64,000 nucleotides of DNA from Bradyrhizobium sp. WBAH42 (GTDB lineage Bacteria > Pseudomonadota > Alphaproteobacteria > Rhizobiales > Xanthobacteraceae): positions 4,411,001-4,475,000 of the forward strand of contig NZ_CP036533.1 in assembly GCF_024585265.1 (NCBI RefSeq), given 5' to 3'. How positions within the stretch are numbered: the first letter of the stretch is position 1; each line of letters begins with the position of its first letter. The notes under the pieces are model-generated. The model ran no database searches. It was not told the DNA's origin and saw only the letters and a program-made list of their open reading frames with translations. The translations under genes were made by a program, and so were the position numbers. Shown here one piece after another: positions 36,046 through 46,128 of the stretch.

Positions 36046-36765
36046 GTGACCAATTCCGCGACCGGGCCGCTGCCCGCTTCCGTCCTCGAAGCGCTGGGCC
36101 GCTACGACACGCCGACGATCTGCAATGCCATGGAGATCGTGGCGCCCGAGCGGCGGCTGATCGGCTACACCACCAAGCAACTGGTCTGCCCGTTCCCCGA
36201 CCTGCCGCCGATCGTCGGCTATGCCCGCACGGTGGCGATCCGCTCGGTGCTGAAATCATCGCTTCCGGCCGAGGAGCAGTCCAGGCGCCGCATCGAATAT
36301 TACGAATATGTCGGCACCGGCCATGGCCCGCGCATCTCGGTGATCCAGGACATCGACGGACCCGACGTCGGCTATGGCGCGTTCTGGGGCGAGGTGCAGA
36401 GCAACGTCCACAAGGCGCTCGGCTGCCTCGGCGTGATCACCGACGGCTCGATCCGCGACATCCCGCAATGGGCGCCCGGCTTCCAGGCGCTGGCTGGCTC
36501 GATCGGCCCGTCGCACGCCTGGGTGCACGCGGAAAGCTTCGGCGGCGAGGTGCGCGTCGCCGGCATGACCGTGAAGTCGGACGATCTCATCCACGCCGAC
36601 CGCCATGGCGCCATCGTGATCCCGCTCGACATTGCCGCAAAGCTGCCGGAGGCCGCCGAGCTCTGCGGCCGCCGCGAGACGCCGATCCTGGAGATCGCCC
36701 GCAGTCCGGATTTCTCGCTCGAGAAGCTGAAGGCGGCGCTGAAGCGCTCGGCGGAGATCCATTGA
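36046..36765 (+). CDS. RraA family protein (aldolase/demethylmenaquinone methyltransferase-like fold)
   Basis: A 239-residue protein of the RraA fold, which includes RNase E regulators and class II HMG/oxaloacetate aldolases. Family marks are YDTPTICNAMEIVAPERR at the N-terminus, GVITDGSIRDIPQW (the G-x-x-x-D-G-x-x-R-D active-site motif, near residues 131-140) and HADRHGAIVIP near residues 186-196. The DG-x-x-RD motif is complete, which favours an aldolase/decarboxylase over an RraA regulator. The start is GTG at 36046 with GGGAGAGA just upstream. Substrate unknown. Confidence 0.85.
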   Translation: MTNSATGPLPASVLEALGRYDTPTICNAMEIVAPERRLIGYTTKQLVCPFPDLPPIVGYARTVAIRSVLKSSLPAEEQSRRRIEYYEYVGTGHGPRISVIQDIDGPDVGYGAFWGEVQSNVHKALGCLGVITDGSIRDIPQWAPGFQALAGSIGPSHAWVHAESFGGEVRVAGMTVKSDDLIHADRHGAIVIPLDIAAKLPEAAELCGRRETPILEIARSPDFSLEKLKAALKRSAEIH

Positions 36766-36781
36766 CGGCCAATGGGGCGAT

Positions 36782-37099
36782 CTACGGCCGCGAATCCGGC
36801 CGTAGATCGCCTTGCTCGGTCAAAAACAAGGCGGCCTGATCGGGCTCGCCGAGCACGGCGGCGGCGCATCCGATCAGGGTGAAGCCGCCGGCAAAATCCC
36901 ACATTGTTAGGTCATCTGCGCTGTCGGGGCTGTGCATCAACCGTGCTGCGATCACGGCGAAGGCGGCCTCGACGAAGAGCAGCACGCTGAACGCCGGAAG
37001 CACGAGCTCCGGCTCGAGCAGGTGGAACGCCAGCGCCGCGGGCAGCGCCGTGAGAAGACTGAACAGCGTCAACATTGCGATGGCTCCACGATCGGCCAT
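36782..37099 (-). CDS. Small membrane protein, unknown (105 residues)
   Basis: A 105-residue protein with three hydrophobic stretches near residues 8-28, 32-52 and 68-86 and a polar C-terminal tail (TEQGDLRPDSRP). High third-position G/C on this strand supports a real gene. It converges on the RraA gene, 16 bp apart, and is divergent from motA. Not recognised as any family. Confidence 0.55.
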   Translation of the reverse strand: MADRGAIAMLTLFSLLTALPAALAFHLLEPELVLPAFSVLLFVEAAFAVIAARLMHSPDSADDLTMWDFAGGFTLIGCAAAVLGEPDQAALFLTEQGDLRPDSRP

Positions 37100-37367
37100 G
37101 TCGCAACGCCAGCAAACACCAGCTGATCCCCGACCACGATGTGGCGGAGGGCCGCAGCCGATGTGACGTCGTGGCGCGGCTCCTTATGGTTAGCGAAATG
37201 TTGAAATTCCCATCGCTGGACGGCAATTGCGGCGGTGGGCGGCACGCGGTCCAGACTTAACCTTTACGCGGCTTTAAGGGCGGCGCTCTAGGGTTTCCGA
37301 TGCGGTTCGGGGTTGGGCCGCGCCAGCGGCCAGGACGGCCGTTGTTGCGTACGCGTCGGAGTTTCCC

Positions 37368-38141
37368 ATGGATATCATGACGAGCGTCGGGCTCATTGCG
37401 GGCACCATCGTCATCGTGGCGATGATCTTCATGGGCGGCGATCTTCACATGTTCATCTCCGAACATGCGATGATCATCATCTTCGGCGGCTCGATCTCCG
37501 CCACCATGATCCGGTTTCCGCTTTCGGCGCTCCTGCACGGCCTTCCGCTCGGCGCCAAGTTCGCCTTCACCATGAGCCGGCTGTCGGCCCACGACCTCGT
37601 CGACGAGCTCGCCCGCATCGCCGAGATCGCTCGCAAGCAGGGCCCGGTCGGACTGGAAAAGGTCGAGACCGACGAGCCCTTCCTCGCCAAGGGCATCCGC
37701 TACGTCGCCGACGGCTACGACCTCGACTTCATCCGCGACAATCTCGAGCGCGACCGCGACAACTTCCTCATGCATCTCGACGAGGGCAGCAAGATCTACC
37801 GCGCCATCGGCGATTGCGCTCCGGCGTTCGGCATGATCGGCACCTTGATCGGCATGGTGCAGATGTTCGCCAACATGACCGATCCTTCCAAGCTCGGCCC
37901 GTTCATGGCGACCGCGCTGCTCGCCACCCTTTACGGCGCGCTGGTCGCGAACCTGTTCTGCCTGCCGATCGCCGACAAGCTGCACGGCAAGCTGCTGGAC
38001 GAGGAGACCAACCGCACTCTGATCATCGACGGCATCCTGATGATCCGCGACTCCAAGAGCCCGACGCTCGTGCGCGAAATGCTGCTGGCCTATCTGCCGG
38101 AGAAGCATCGTCACGCCGATGGCGAGCCGGTGCCGGCGTAA
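37368..38141 (+). CDS. motA: Flagellar motor stator protein MotA-like (MotA/TolQ/ExbB family)
   Basis: Proton-channel subunit of a flagellar-type stator, 257 residues. Four helices can be seen: about residues 5-25, 33-50, 148-170 and 182-202. APAFGMIGTLIGMVQMFANM (about residues 144-163) is the conserved helix that lines the ion path, with the Pro typical of MotA. It pairs with the next gene. The set is alone, without other flagellar genes nearby. Length and layout fit the PomA/MotA group with a short cytoplasmic loop. The ATG follows a weak Shine-Dalgarno. Confidence 0.88.
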   Translation: MDIMTSVGLIAGTIVIVAMIFMGGDLHMFISEHAMIIIFGGSISATMIRFPLSALLHGLPLGAKFAFTMSRLSAHDLVDELARIAEIARKQGPVGLEKVETDEPFLAKGIRYVADGYDLDFIRDNLERDRDNFLMHLDEGSKIYRAIGDCAPAFGMIGTLIGMVQMFANMTDPSKLGPFMATALLATLYGALVANLFCLPIADKLHGKLLDEETNRTLIIDGILMIRDSKSPTLVREMLLAYLPEKHRHADGEPVPA

Positions 38142-38163
38142 GCCGCCCGCCGGGATTTGAGAC

Positions 38164-38994
38164 ATGGCCAAGAAGAAACGCGGCAATGCGCATGGAGGCG
38201 GTCACGGCTGGTTCGTGACCTTCGCCGATCTGATGGGCCTGATGATGAGCTTCTTCGTGATGCTCGTCGCGTTCTCGACGCAGGACGCCAACAAGCTGAA
38301 GATCGTCGCCGGCTCGATGCGCGACGCCTTCGGCGTGCAGAGCGAGGCGCGCTACGCCGGTATCGTCGAGTCCGACGGCCTGCCGACCCGTCCGCGGCTG
38401 AAGAACGTCGATCACATCCAGCCCGAGGACGCCTCCAATACGCCGACGCCGGACCAGGAAGACCGCGACAAGACGTCCGGCGCGAAGATCAAGGTTGATC
38501 GCAATTTCGCGCTCGCGGCAGCCTCGCTGCGCCAGGCGCTGCAGGACATGCCGGAGCTGACCGAGATGTCCAAGCACATCATGTTCGAGGAGACCAAGCA
38601 GGGCCTCAACCTGGAGATCGTCGACCAGGACGGCCGCTCGATGTTCGCCGACGGCTCCAAGGTGCCCTACGACCGCACCCGCCGCCTGATCGAGAAACTC
38701 GCGGTCCCGCTCAAGGCGACGCCGCTGCGCGTTTCCATCGCCGGCCACACCGCGGCGGGGTTCGTGCCGACCCGCAGCGACTACGGCGCCTTCGATCTGT
38801 CGGCCGACCGTGCCAATGCGGTGCGTCAGATCCTCGAACGCCAGGGCCTGCCGCCGTCGCACATCTTCGCCGTCTCCGGCAAGGCCGATACCCAGCCGCT
38901 GTTTCCGGACGATCCCTCGCTCGCCGCGAACCGGCGGGTGACCATTACCCTGATGCGCGAAGATCCGCCGCTGCCGCCGAATCTGAAGCCGTAA
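38164..38994 (+). CDS. motB: Flagellar motor stator protein MotB-like (OmpA domain)
   Basis: Partner of MotA: one helix after a basic N-terminus, with the essential proton-binding Asp at residue 22 (WFVTFADLMGLMMSFFVML). The C-terminal part is an OmpA-like peptidoglycan-binding domain with GHTAAG and FDLSADRANAVRQILERQG (about residues 220-238). A charged linker, residues 80-105, joins them. The 276 residues fit MotB. It follows motA by 22 bp. An inner-membrane stator anchored to peptidoglycan is the established role of the family. Confidence 0.88.
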   Translation: MAKKKRGNAHGGGHGWFVTFADLMGLMMSFFVMLVAFSTQDANKLKIVAGSMRDAFGVQSEARYAGIVESDGLPTRPRLKNVDHIQPEDASNTPTPDQEDRDKTSGAKIKVDRNFALAAASLRQALQDMPELTEMSKHIMFEETKQGLNLEIVDQDGRSMFADGSKVPYDRTRRLIEKLAVPLKATPLRVSIAGHTAAGFVPTRSDYGAFDLSADRANAVRQILERQGLPPSHIFAVSGKADTQPLFPDDPSLAANRRVTITLMREDPPLPPNLKP

Positions 38995-39166
38995 CCCCCT
39001 TGCGCTACCATCTTACCTGAGGCATGTCGTCGCGCTGGCGATGAACGTTGCAGCCGCGTCACAGCTTCTGTCCCTGCGCCTGCTAAGGTGATGGGCGATT
39101 GACAGGCGCGGCGGAAGCGTCAAAAGGCGCCGGATCAAAATCAGGGACGAAGCGTTTTCCATCCTC

Positions 39167-41065
39167 ATGACGGCGAGCATCACATCGACTGAGACCCATG
39201 AAGGGCCGGTCAAGTCGGGCTTTTGGTCCCTTACGCTCGGGAGCATCGGCGTCGTCTTCGGCGATATCGGCACTTCGCCGCTCTACGCATTCCACGAGGC
39301 GGTCAAGGCCGCGGCCCATGGCGAGCCGGTCTCGCGCATCATCGTACTGGGCGTCCTATCGTTGATTCTGTGGGCGCTTCTGATCGTCGTCACCGCCAAA
39401 TACGTCCTCTTGCTGCTGCGCGCCGACAATAACGGGGAGGGCGGCACGCTGTCGCTGATGGCACTCGGCCAGCGCGCGCTCGGGCGGCGAAGCTGGGTTC
39501 TGCTTGCGCTCGGCGTGATCGGCGCCTCGATGTTCATCGGCGATTCCATGATCACGCCGGCGATCTCGGTGCTCTCGGCGGTGGAAGGTCTGAAGCTCGC
39601 AACCCCCGCACTCGAGCACTATGTTGTGCCGGTCACCGTCCTCATTCTGGTGCTGCTGTTTGCGGTCCAGAGCAAGGGGACCGCGCTGGTCGCCTCGGCC
39701 TTCGGGCCGGTGATGGTGATCTGGTTCACCGTCATCGCGGTCATGGGGGCGGTCCATATCGCCGACGACCCCTCGGTGCTGGCGGCCATCAATCCTTATT
39801 ACGCGGTGCAGTTCGTGCTGTCGCACGGCACGATCGGCCTCGTGACCCTCGGTGCCGTGTTCCTGGCGGTGACGGGGGGCGAGGCGCTTTACGCCGATCT
39901 CGGCCATTTCGGCCGCAAGCCGATCCAGTCGGCCTGGATGTTCTTCGTGCTGCCCGCGCTCCTGATCAACTATTTCGGGCAGGGTGCGCTGGTGCTGTCC
40001 GATCCCAGCGCGATCCAGCATTCCTTCTATCGCATGGTGCCCGATAAGCTGGTGCTGCCGCTGGTCGGGCTCGCGACGGCCGCCACCGTGATCGCGAGCC
40101 AGGCGGTAATCACGGGCGCCTATTCGCTGGTCTATCAGGCCGTGCAGCTCGGCCTCCTGCCGCGTTTCGAGGTGCGCTACACCTCCGAATCCCATGCCGG
40201 CCAGATCTATCTGCCGCGCGTGAACCGGCTGCTGCTGATCGGCGTGATGCTGCTGGTGCTGCTGTTCCATACCCCCAGCAATCTGGCCTCGGCCTACGGC
40301 ATTGCGGTTTCAACCACCATGGTGGCCGACGGCATCATGGGCTTCGTCGTGATCTGGAAGCTGTGGAACTGGCGTGCGGCGGCGGCTGCGGCGGTGATCA
40401 TCCCCTTCGTCGTCGTCGATTTGAGCTTCTTCAGCGCCAATCTGCTCAAGCTGCTCGAAGGCGCCTGGGTGCCGCTGCTGTTCGGCATCGTCATGGCGGG
40501 GACGATCTGGACCTGGCGCAAGGGCTCCGGAATCCTGGTCCAGAAGACGCGGCGGATCGAGGTGCCGCTGGACGATCTGATCCGCAGCCTGGAGAAGCGG
40601 CCGCCGCACATCGTCAAGGGTACCGCGGTGTTCCTGACCAGCGATCCCTCGTTCGTGCCGACCGCGCTCCTGCACAATCTCAAGCACAACAAGGTGCTGC
40701 ACGAGCACAACGTGATCCTGACCATCGAGACCGCGCAGACGCCCCGGGTCGATCTGTCGGAGCGGTTCAGGATGGAGAAAATCAGCGACAAGTTCTCCAA
40801 GGTCCGCCTGCGCTTCGGCTTCATGGAGCAGCCGAACGTGCCCAAGGCGCTCGCGATCGCGCGCAAGCAAGGCTGGCAGTTCGACATCATGTCGACGTCG
40901 TTCTTCGTGTCGCGACGATCGCTGAAGGCCTCGGCGCAGTCGGGCATGCCGCTCTGGCAGGATCATCTGTTCATCGCGCTGAGTCGGTCGGCCAACGATG
41001 CCACCGACTACTTCCAGATTCCCACCGGCCGGGTGGTAGAAGTCGGAACTCAGGTCACCATCTAG
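39167..41065 (+). CDS. kup: Kup-type potassium uptake protein (first of two)
   Basis: Low-affinity K+/H+ symporter, 632 residues with about 12 helices and a cytoplasmic C-terminal domain. Signature blocks are [19 protein letters not shown] (near residues 25-43), [36 protein letters not shown] and [15 protein letters not shown], followed by the C-terminal [20 protein letters not shown]. It is followed 140 bp later by a paralogue in the same direction with long near-identical stretches. No clear Shine-Dalgarno lies before the ATG. Confidence 0.94.
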   Translation: MTASITSTETHEGPVKSGFWSLTLGSIGVVFGDIGTSPLYAFHEAVKAAAHGEPVSRIIVLGVLSLILWALLIVVTAKYVLLLLRADNNGEGGTLSLMALGQRALGRRSWVLLALGVIGASMFIGDSMITPAISVLSAVEGLKLATPALEHYVVPVTVLILVLLFAVQSKGTALVASAFGPVMVIWFTVIAVMGAVHIADDPSVLAAINPYYAVQFVLSHGTIGLVTLGAVFLAVTGGEALYADLGHFGRKPIQSAWMFFVLPALLINYFGQGALVLSDPSAIQHSFYRMVPDKLVLPLVGLATAATVIASQAVITGAYSLVYQAVQLGLLPRFEVRYTSESHAGQIYLPRVNRLLLIGVMLLVLLFHTPSNLASAYGIAVSTTMVADGIMGFVVIWKLWNWRAAAAAAVIIPFVVVDLSFFSANLLKLLEGAWVPLLFGIVMAGTIWTWRKGSGILVQKTRRIEVPLDDLIRSLEKRPPHIVKGTAVFLTSDPSFVPTALLHNLKHNKVLHEHNVILTIETAQTPRVDLSERFRMEKISDKFSKVRLRFGFMEQPNVPKALAIARKQGWQFDIMSTSFFVSRRSLKASAQSGMPLWQDHLFIALSRSANDATDYFQIPTGRVVEVGTQVTI

Positions 41066-41080
41066 AATGCAACTGGTGCA

Positions 41081-41100
41081 GCCATGCATATCTGCATGGC
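41081..41100. promoter_or_regulatory. Perfect hairpin between the two kup genes
   Basis: GCCATGCA and TGCATGGC form a perfect 8 bp stem with a TATC loop, 16 bases after the first kup stop and about 105 bases before the second kup start. There is no T-run, so it is not a typical intrinsic terminator; it could be an operator, an mRNA structure or an attenuator. Confidence 0.5.
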
Positions 41101-41205
41101 TATGGCCCAGAATCGGGCTAGGCTATGCCGGTGGCGCAGGACTATAAGCCGCGCGCTCTTCCGCCATTGTGCAGTGAAGCATTCTAGAGGCCACTGGGCT
41201 CTCCC

Positions 41206-43134
41206 ATGACAAGCGACATAGCAGTTCCCGCCCCGGAAACGGTGGCGGCTAATGGGCATGGCGATGCCCACACCACCGCCCGTTTCGGCGCGCTGACGCT
41301 CGGCAGTATCGGCGTTGTCTACGGCGATATCGGCACCAGCCCGCTCTACGCGTTCCGCGAGGCCGTGATGGCCGCCTCGGGCGCGGAGGGGTTGCCGACG
41401 CCGGCAGCCGTGCTCGGCGTGGTGTCCCTGATCCTGTGGGCCCTCATCGTGGTGGTGACGCTCAAATACGTCGTGATCCTGCTGCGCGCCGACAATAATG
41501 GCGAGGGCGGCACGCTGGCGCTGATGGCGCTGGCCCAGCGGGCGGTTGGCACCGGCGGGGCGACCATCGTGCTGCTCGGCGTCATTTCCGGAGCCTTGTT
41601 CTACGGCGATGCCGTGATCACGCCGGCGCTCTCGGTGCTGTCGGCGATCGAGGGCATGAAGGACGTCACGCTGAGGTTCGAGCCCTACATCGTTCCGCTG
41701 ACGGTGGTGATCCTGGTCTGCCTATTCGCCGTGCAGTCCCGCGGCACGGCGCGCGTTGCCGCCTTTTTCGGCCCGATCATGTGCGTCTGGTTCGCGGTCC
41801 TTGCGGCTGCAGCGATCCATCCGATCATCCAGCAGCCGCAGGTGCTGTACGCGCTGAACCCGCTCTACGCCGTGAACTTCATGCTGCACCATGGCATCAT
41901 CGGCTTCGTGACGCTGGGCGCGGTGTTCCTGGCCGTGACCGGCGCCGAGGCGCTCTATGCCGATCTCGGCCATTTCGGCAAGCGGCCGATCCAGACCGCC
42001 TGGCTGTTCATCGTGCTGCCCTCGCTGGCACTGAACTATCTGGGGCAGGGTGCGCTGGTGCTCGGCGATCCCGGCGCGATCGTGAGCCCGTTCTTCCAGC
42101 TGTTCCCACAAGGCTTCTTCCGCGGCTGCATGGTCGTGCTGGCGACCATGGCGACCGTCATCGCGAGCCAGGCCGTCATCACCGGCGCCTATTCGCTGAC
42201 GCGCCAGGCGATCCAGCTCGGGCTGCTGCCGCGGTTCGAAATTCGCCATACGTCGGAAGCCCATTCCGGCCAGATCTTCATTCCGCGCATCAACCAGCTG
42301 CTGCTGGTCGCGGTGGTGCTGCTGGTGCTGCTGTTCCGCTCGTCCAGCGCGCTCGCGTCCGCCTACGGCATCTCCGTCACCGGGACCATGGTGGTCACGG
42401 CGATGATGGGCTTCGTCGTGGTCTGGAAGGGCTGGCGCTGGTCAGGGCTCGCCGCCGGCGCGCTGATTGCGCCGTTCCTGTTTCTCGACCTGACCTTCCT
42501 GACCGCGAACCTGTTGAAGGTGTTCGAGGGCGGCTGGGTGCCGCTGGCCCTCGGTGCCGTCATGATCATCCTGATGTACACGTGGCGGCGCGGCAGCCGG
42601 CTCTTGTTCGAGAAATCGCGCAAGCTCGAGTTCCCGCTCGCCGATCTCGTGGCGATGCTGGAGAAGCGGCCGCCGCAGCGCGTGCCTGGCACCGCGGTGT
42701 TCCTGACCTCGGATCCGCTCAGCGCGCCGACCGCGCTGATGCATAGTCTGAAACACTACAAGGTGCTGCATGAGAAGAATGTCATTCTCACCATCGAGAC
42801 CGCGCAGACCCCGCGGATCGATCCGGCGGAGCGGGTGAAGCTGGAGCAGATCTCACCGACCTTCTCCAAGGTGACGCTGAAGTTCGGCTTCATGGAATCC
42901 CCGAACGTGCCGAAGGCGCTGGCGATCGCCCGCAAGCTCGGCTGGCAGTTCGACATCATGTCGACCTCGTTCTTCCTGTCGCGCAGGGCGCTCAAGCCGG
43001 CCGCCCATTCCGGCATGCCGCGCTGGCAGGACCGGCTGTTCATCTCGCTCAGCCGCTCCGCCAACGATGCCACCGACTATTTCCAGATCCCTTCCGGCCG
43101 CGTGGTCGAGGTCGGAACCCAGGTGACGATCTGA
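41206..43134 (+). CDS. kup: Kup-type potassium uptake protein (second of two)
   Basis: Second K+ transporter of the same family, 642 residues, similar over its whole length to the first: [57 protein letters not shown] and [15 protein letters not shown]. The final [20 protein letters not shown] stretch is nearly the same as in the first copy. The N-terminal extension is longer by about 10 residues. Such pairs arise by tandem duplication; divergence in the membrane part shows the event is not recent. A palindromic repeat follows the stop. Confidence 0.94.
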   Translation: MTSDIAVPAPETVAANGHGDAHTTARFGALTLGSIGVVYGDIGTSPLYAFREAVMAASGAEGLPTPAAVLGVVSLILWALIVVVTLKYVVILLRADNNGEGGTLALMALAQRAVGTGGATIVLLGVISGALFYGDAVITPALSVLSAIEGMKDVTLRFEPYIVPLTVVILVCLFAVQSRGTARVAAFFGPIMCVWFAVLAAAAIHPIIQQPQVLYALNPLYAVNFMLHHGIIGFVTLGAVFLAVTGAEALYADLGHFGKRPIQTAWLFIVLPSLALNYLGQGALVLGDPGAIVSPFFQLFPQGFFRGCMVVLATMATVIASQAVITGAYSLTRQAIQLGLLPRFEIRHTSEAHSGQIFIPRINQLLLVAVVLLVLLFRSSSALASAYGISVTGTMVVTAMMGFVVVWKGWRWSGLAAGALIAPFLFLDLTFLTANLLKVFEGGWVPLALGAVMIILMYTWRRGSRLLFEKSRKLEFPLADLVAMLEKRPPQRVPGTAVFLTSDPLSAPTALMHSLKHYKVLHEKNVILTIETAQTPRIDPAERVKLEQISPTFSKVTLKFGFMESPNVPKALAIARKLGWQFDIMSTSFFLSRRALKPAAHSGMPRWQDRLFISLSRSANDATDYFQIPSGRVVEVGTQVTI

Positions 43135-43143
43135 CTCCACCGC

Positions 43144-43255
43144 TGTCATCGCCCGGCTTGACCGGGCGATCCAGTATTCCAGAGGCCGGCGTTGAAGAGT
43201 TCGCTCTCGCCGCATCCGCCGCGGCGTACTGGATCCCCCGTCGCGGGGGATGACA
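43144..43255. repeat. Intergenic palindromic repeat (TGTCATC type)
   Basis: The outer arms TGTCATCGCCC (43144 onward) and GGGGGATGACA (ending 43255) are inverted, with inner GATCCAGTA / TACTGGATC arms. This is another common bradyrhizobial intergenic element, just after the second kup gene. Confidence 0.8.
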
Positions 43256-43419
43256 TCGAGTGTGAGCCCCGAAAGCCGGACTTCAAGTCGCTGCGATTTA
43301 GCTTTAACTTGCGCCGCGCGGCTCAAGCCTTTGTGGCGCTTGATTTTCGTCTCCCGAGAGGCGAGGTTGCCGCCGGCCGGGATCGCCCCGGCACGCGGCC
43401 CGCGACGTTGGAGGATGAT

Positions 43420-43746
43420 GTGGCAAATCAAGTGCAGGATCTGACCCCGGACGAGGTCGCCAAGGGTGTCGCGGAAGGGCGCTATCTGCTGGTCGACGTC
43501 CGTGAGCGGAACGAGGTCGAGGCCGAGGCCTATCCTTACGGCGTCGTGGTTCCGCTCTCGACCTTTGATCCCAAGGCGATCCCCGATCCCCAAGGCAAGG
43601 AGGTCGTGTTCGCCTGCCGCTCAGGCAAGCGTTCGGTGACGGCCTCGCTGGCGGCACAGGCGGCGGGCCTGCCTTACGACAAGCATCTGGCCGGCGGCAT
43701 GCTGGGCTGGAAGGCGGCGGGGCTTCCCAGCAAGGTCGGTGGCTAA
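43420..43746 (+). CDS. Rhodanese-like domain protein
   Basis: A 108-residue single rhodanese domain, a sulfur-transfer or thiol-related module. The active-site loop is FACRSGKRS with Cys66, and the start has LLVDVRERNEVEAEAYPYG, the usual D-x-R-x-x-x-E pattern. The start is GTG at 43420 because GGAGG sits 7 bases upstream; the open frame extends far upstream into the repeat and is not coding there. It lies just before the aminotransferase gene. Small rhodanese proteins of this size often act with other sulfur enzymes, but no partner is clear. Confidence 0.85.
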   Translation: MANQVQDLTPDEVAKGVAEGRYLLVDVRERNEVEAEAYPYGVVVPLSTFDPKAIPDPQGKEVVFACRSGKRSVTASLAAQAAGLPYDKHLAGGMLGWKAAGLPSKVGG

Positions 43747-43753
43747 CCGCGCA

Positions 43754-44935
43754 ATGACGACCAAGAGCTCTTCGCTGAACAAGGTCTTCGCCGACCTTCC
43801 CGTCACCATCTTCGAGGCGATGTCGCAGGCCGCGCGCGACAACAATGCCATCAATCTCGGCCAGGGATTTCCTGACGATCCCGGCCCCGAGGATATCCGC
43901 CGCGCCGCGGCCGACGCCTCGCTGAACGGCTACAACCAGTACCCGTCGATGATGGGCCTGCCGGAGCTGCGCCAGGCGATCGCGACCCATTACGGCCACT
44001 GGCACGGCCTCAAGCTCGACCCGATGAGCGAGGTGATGGTCACATCAGGCGGCACCGAGGCGCTGACCTCGGCGATCCTCGCGGTGGTCAGGCCCGGCGA
44101 CGAGGTGGTCTGCTTCCAGCCGGTCTATGATTCCTATCTGCCGATCATCCGCCAGGCCGGCGGCATTCCGCGCCTGGTTCGGCTGGAGCCGCCGCACTGG
44201 CGGCTGAATGAGGACATGCTGAAAAGCGTGTTCAATTCAAAGACCAAGGCGGTGCTGTTCAACAATCCCTTGAATCCTTCGGCGGTGGTCTATCCGCGCG
44301 AGGACCTCGAGCTCTTGGCGCGCTACTGCCAGGAGTTCGACGTCATCGCGATCTGCGACGAGGTCTGGGAGCACGTCACCTTCGACGAGCACAAGCACAT
44401 CCCGCTGATCACCATCCCCGGCATGCGCGAGCGCACCATCAAGGTCGGCTCGGCCGGCAAGATTTTCTCGCTGACGGGCTGGAAGATCGGCTTCGTCTGC
44501 GCCGCGCCACAGCTCTTGCGCGTCGCCGCCAAGGTGCACCAGTTCCTGACCTTCACCACCGCGCCGAACCTGCAGGCCGCGGTGGCCTACGGCCTCGGCA
44601 AGTCCGACGACTACTTCCTGTCGATGCGCAAGGATTTGACGCGGAGCAGGGACCGCCTGACCAAGGGCCTGGAGAGCCTCGGCTTCCCCGTGCTGAAGTC
44701 GCAAGGTACCTACTTCCTCACCGTCGACCTGTCGCCGCTCGGGCTCAACGAAAGCGACACCGAGTTCTGCTGGCGCATCGTGAAGGACTACAAGGTGGCC
44801 GCCATTCCGGTCTCGGCGTTCTACGAGCAGGACCCGGTGACCTCGGTGGTGCGCTTCTGCTTTGCCAAGAAGGACAAGACGCTGGACACCGCGCTGGAGC
44901 GGCTGTCGGACGCGGTGCGTGGACGCAAGAGGTAG
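43754..44935 (+). CDS. Class I/II PLP-dependent aminotransferase (YbdL/kynurenine aminotransferase type)
   Basis: A 393-residue fold-type I aminotransferase. INLGQGFPDDPGPEDI (about residues 33-48), TSGGTEALTSAI (98-109), the PLP Asp in IAICDEVWEHV (Asp202) and the PLP Lys in VGSAGKIFSLTGWKIGF (Lys236) are all present. The QGFPD start and the FSLTGWK lysine site match the methionine/kynurenine aminotransferase group (YbdL-like) rather than AspC. NNPLNPSA replaces the usual N-x-P-x-NP motif. The ATG at 43754 is chosen; a GTG at 43739 would overlap the rhodanese gene. Substrate not certain. Confidence 0.9.
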   Translation: MTTKSSSLNKVFADLPVTIFEAMSQAARDNNAINLGQGFPDDPGPEDIRRAAADASLNGYNQYPSMMGLPELRQAIATHYGHWHGLKLDPMSEVMVTSGGTEALTSAILAVVRPGDEVVCFQPVYDSYLPIIRQAGGIPRLVRLEPPHWRLNEDMLKSVFNSKTKAVLFNNPLNPSAVVYPREDLELLARYCQEFDVIAICDEVWEHVTFDEHKHIPLITIPGMRERTIKVGSAGKIFSLTGWKIGFVCAAPQLLRVAAKVHQFLTFTTAPNLQAAVAYGLGKSDDYFLSMRKDLTRSRDRLTKGLESLGFPVLKSQGTYFLTVDLSPLGLNESDTEFCWRIVKDYKVAAIPVSAFYEQDPVTSVVRFCFAKKDKTLDTALERLSDAVRGRKR

Positions 44936-44941
44936 ATCGAG

Positions 44942-46048
44942 ATGACGAACGTCGGCCGCTCCGGGATTGGTTTCGCGATCGCCGCGGCACTGACGTTGCT
45001 CTCCGCTCCCGCGGGGGCCGAGGAGCGGGTCGTCAACTTCTACAACTGGTCCAACTACATGGCGCCTGACGTCCTGGAGGCCTTCACCAAGGAGACCGGC
45101 ATCAAGGTGGTCTACGACACCTTCGACGCCAACGAGACGCTGGAGACGCGACTGATGGCCGGCAAGTCCGGCTATGACGTCGTGGTGCCCACCGCCTATT
45201 TCCTGCAGCGCCAGATCAAGGCCAACATCTTCCAGAAGCTCGACAAGTCGAAGCTCCCGAATCTGGCCAATGCCTGGCCGGTGGTGACGCAGCGCCTCGC
45301 CACCTACGATCCCGGCAACGTCTACGCCGCCAACTACATGTGGGGCACGACGGGCATCGGCTACAACGTCGCCAAGGTGAAGCAGATCTTCGGGGCGGAC
45401 GCGAAGATCGACAGCTGGGACATCGTCTTCAAGCCGGAGAACCTGGCAAAATTCAAAGACTGCGGCGTGCACATGCTGGACTCCGCCGACGACATCTTCC
45501 CGGCGGGGCTGAGCTGGCTCGGGCTCGATCCGAACTCGACCAAGCAGGCCGACCTCGAGAAAGCTGCCGACGCCGTGGCAAAAGTCCGCCCGTCGGTGCG
45601 GAAGTTTCACTCGTCCGAATATTTGAGCGCGCTCGCCACCGGCGAGATCTGTTTCGTGGTCGGCTGGTCCGGCGACATCATGCAGGCCCGTGCCCGCGCG
45701 GCGGAGGCCAAGAGCGGCGTCGAGATCGGCTACACCATTCCGAAGGAGGGCGCGCAGATGTTCTTCGACAATCTCGCGATCCCTGCGGATGCGAAGAACG
45801 TCAAAGAGGCCTACGAGCTGATCAACTATCTCTACCGCCCCGACGTCGCCGCCAAGAACTCGGACTTTTTGTCCTACGCCAACGGCAACCTCGCCAGCCA
45901 GAAGCTGGTCGACCCGAAGATCCTGAACGACAAGAACATCTATCCGGACGAGGCGACGCTCGCAAAACTGTTCGTCATCACGGCGCGCGAGCCGGCGACC
46001 CAGCGGATCATCAATCGGCTCTGGACCAAGGTGAAGACGGGGAGGTAG
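44942..46048 (+). CDS. Polyamine-type periplasmic substrate-binding protein (PotD/PotF family)
   Basis: A 368-residue exported binding protein of the spermidine/putrescine group. It has a signal peptide (about residues 1-27, ending APAGAEE). The mature protein starts RVVNFYNWSNYMAPDVLEAF, the PotF/PotD hallmark, with VVVPTAYFLQRQI and GTTGIGYNVAKV later. The ABC transporter subunits (PotGHI-like) are not in this window, so it is an orphan or works with a distant system. It starts 6 bp after the aminotransferase stop, so it may be co-transcribed. The ligand is inferred only from the family. Confidence 0.9.
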   Translation: MTNVGRSGIGFAIAAALTLLSAPAGAEERVVNFYNWSNYMAPDVLEAFTKETGIKVVYDTFDANETLETRLMAGKSGYDVVVPTAYFLQRQIKANIFQKLDKSKLPNLANAWPVVTQRLATYDPGNVYAANYMWGTTGIGYNVAKVKQIFGADAKIDSWDIVFKPENLAKFKDCGVHMLDSADDIFPAGLSWLGLDPNSTKQADLEKAADAVAKVRPSVRKFHSSEYLSALATGEICFVVGWSGDIMQARARAAEAKSGVEIGYTIPKEGAQMFFDNLAIPADAKNVKEAYELINYLYRPDVAAKNSDFLSYANGNLASQKLVDPKILNDKNIYPDEATLAKLFVITAREPATQRIINRLWTKVKTGR

Positions 46049-46128
46049 GGCAGATGGGTTCCAAATTCGCCGTGCGGCGGGAATTGGTGTACTATCTGCT
46101 TCAGATTGAACGAACCAGGCCTTGAGCA

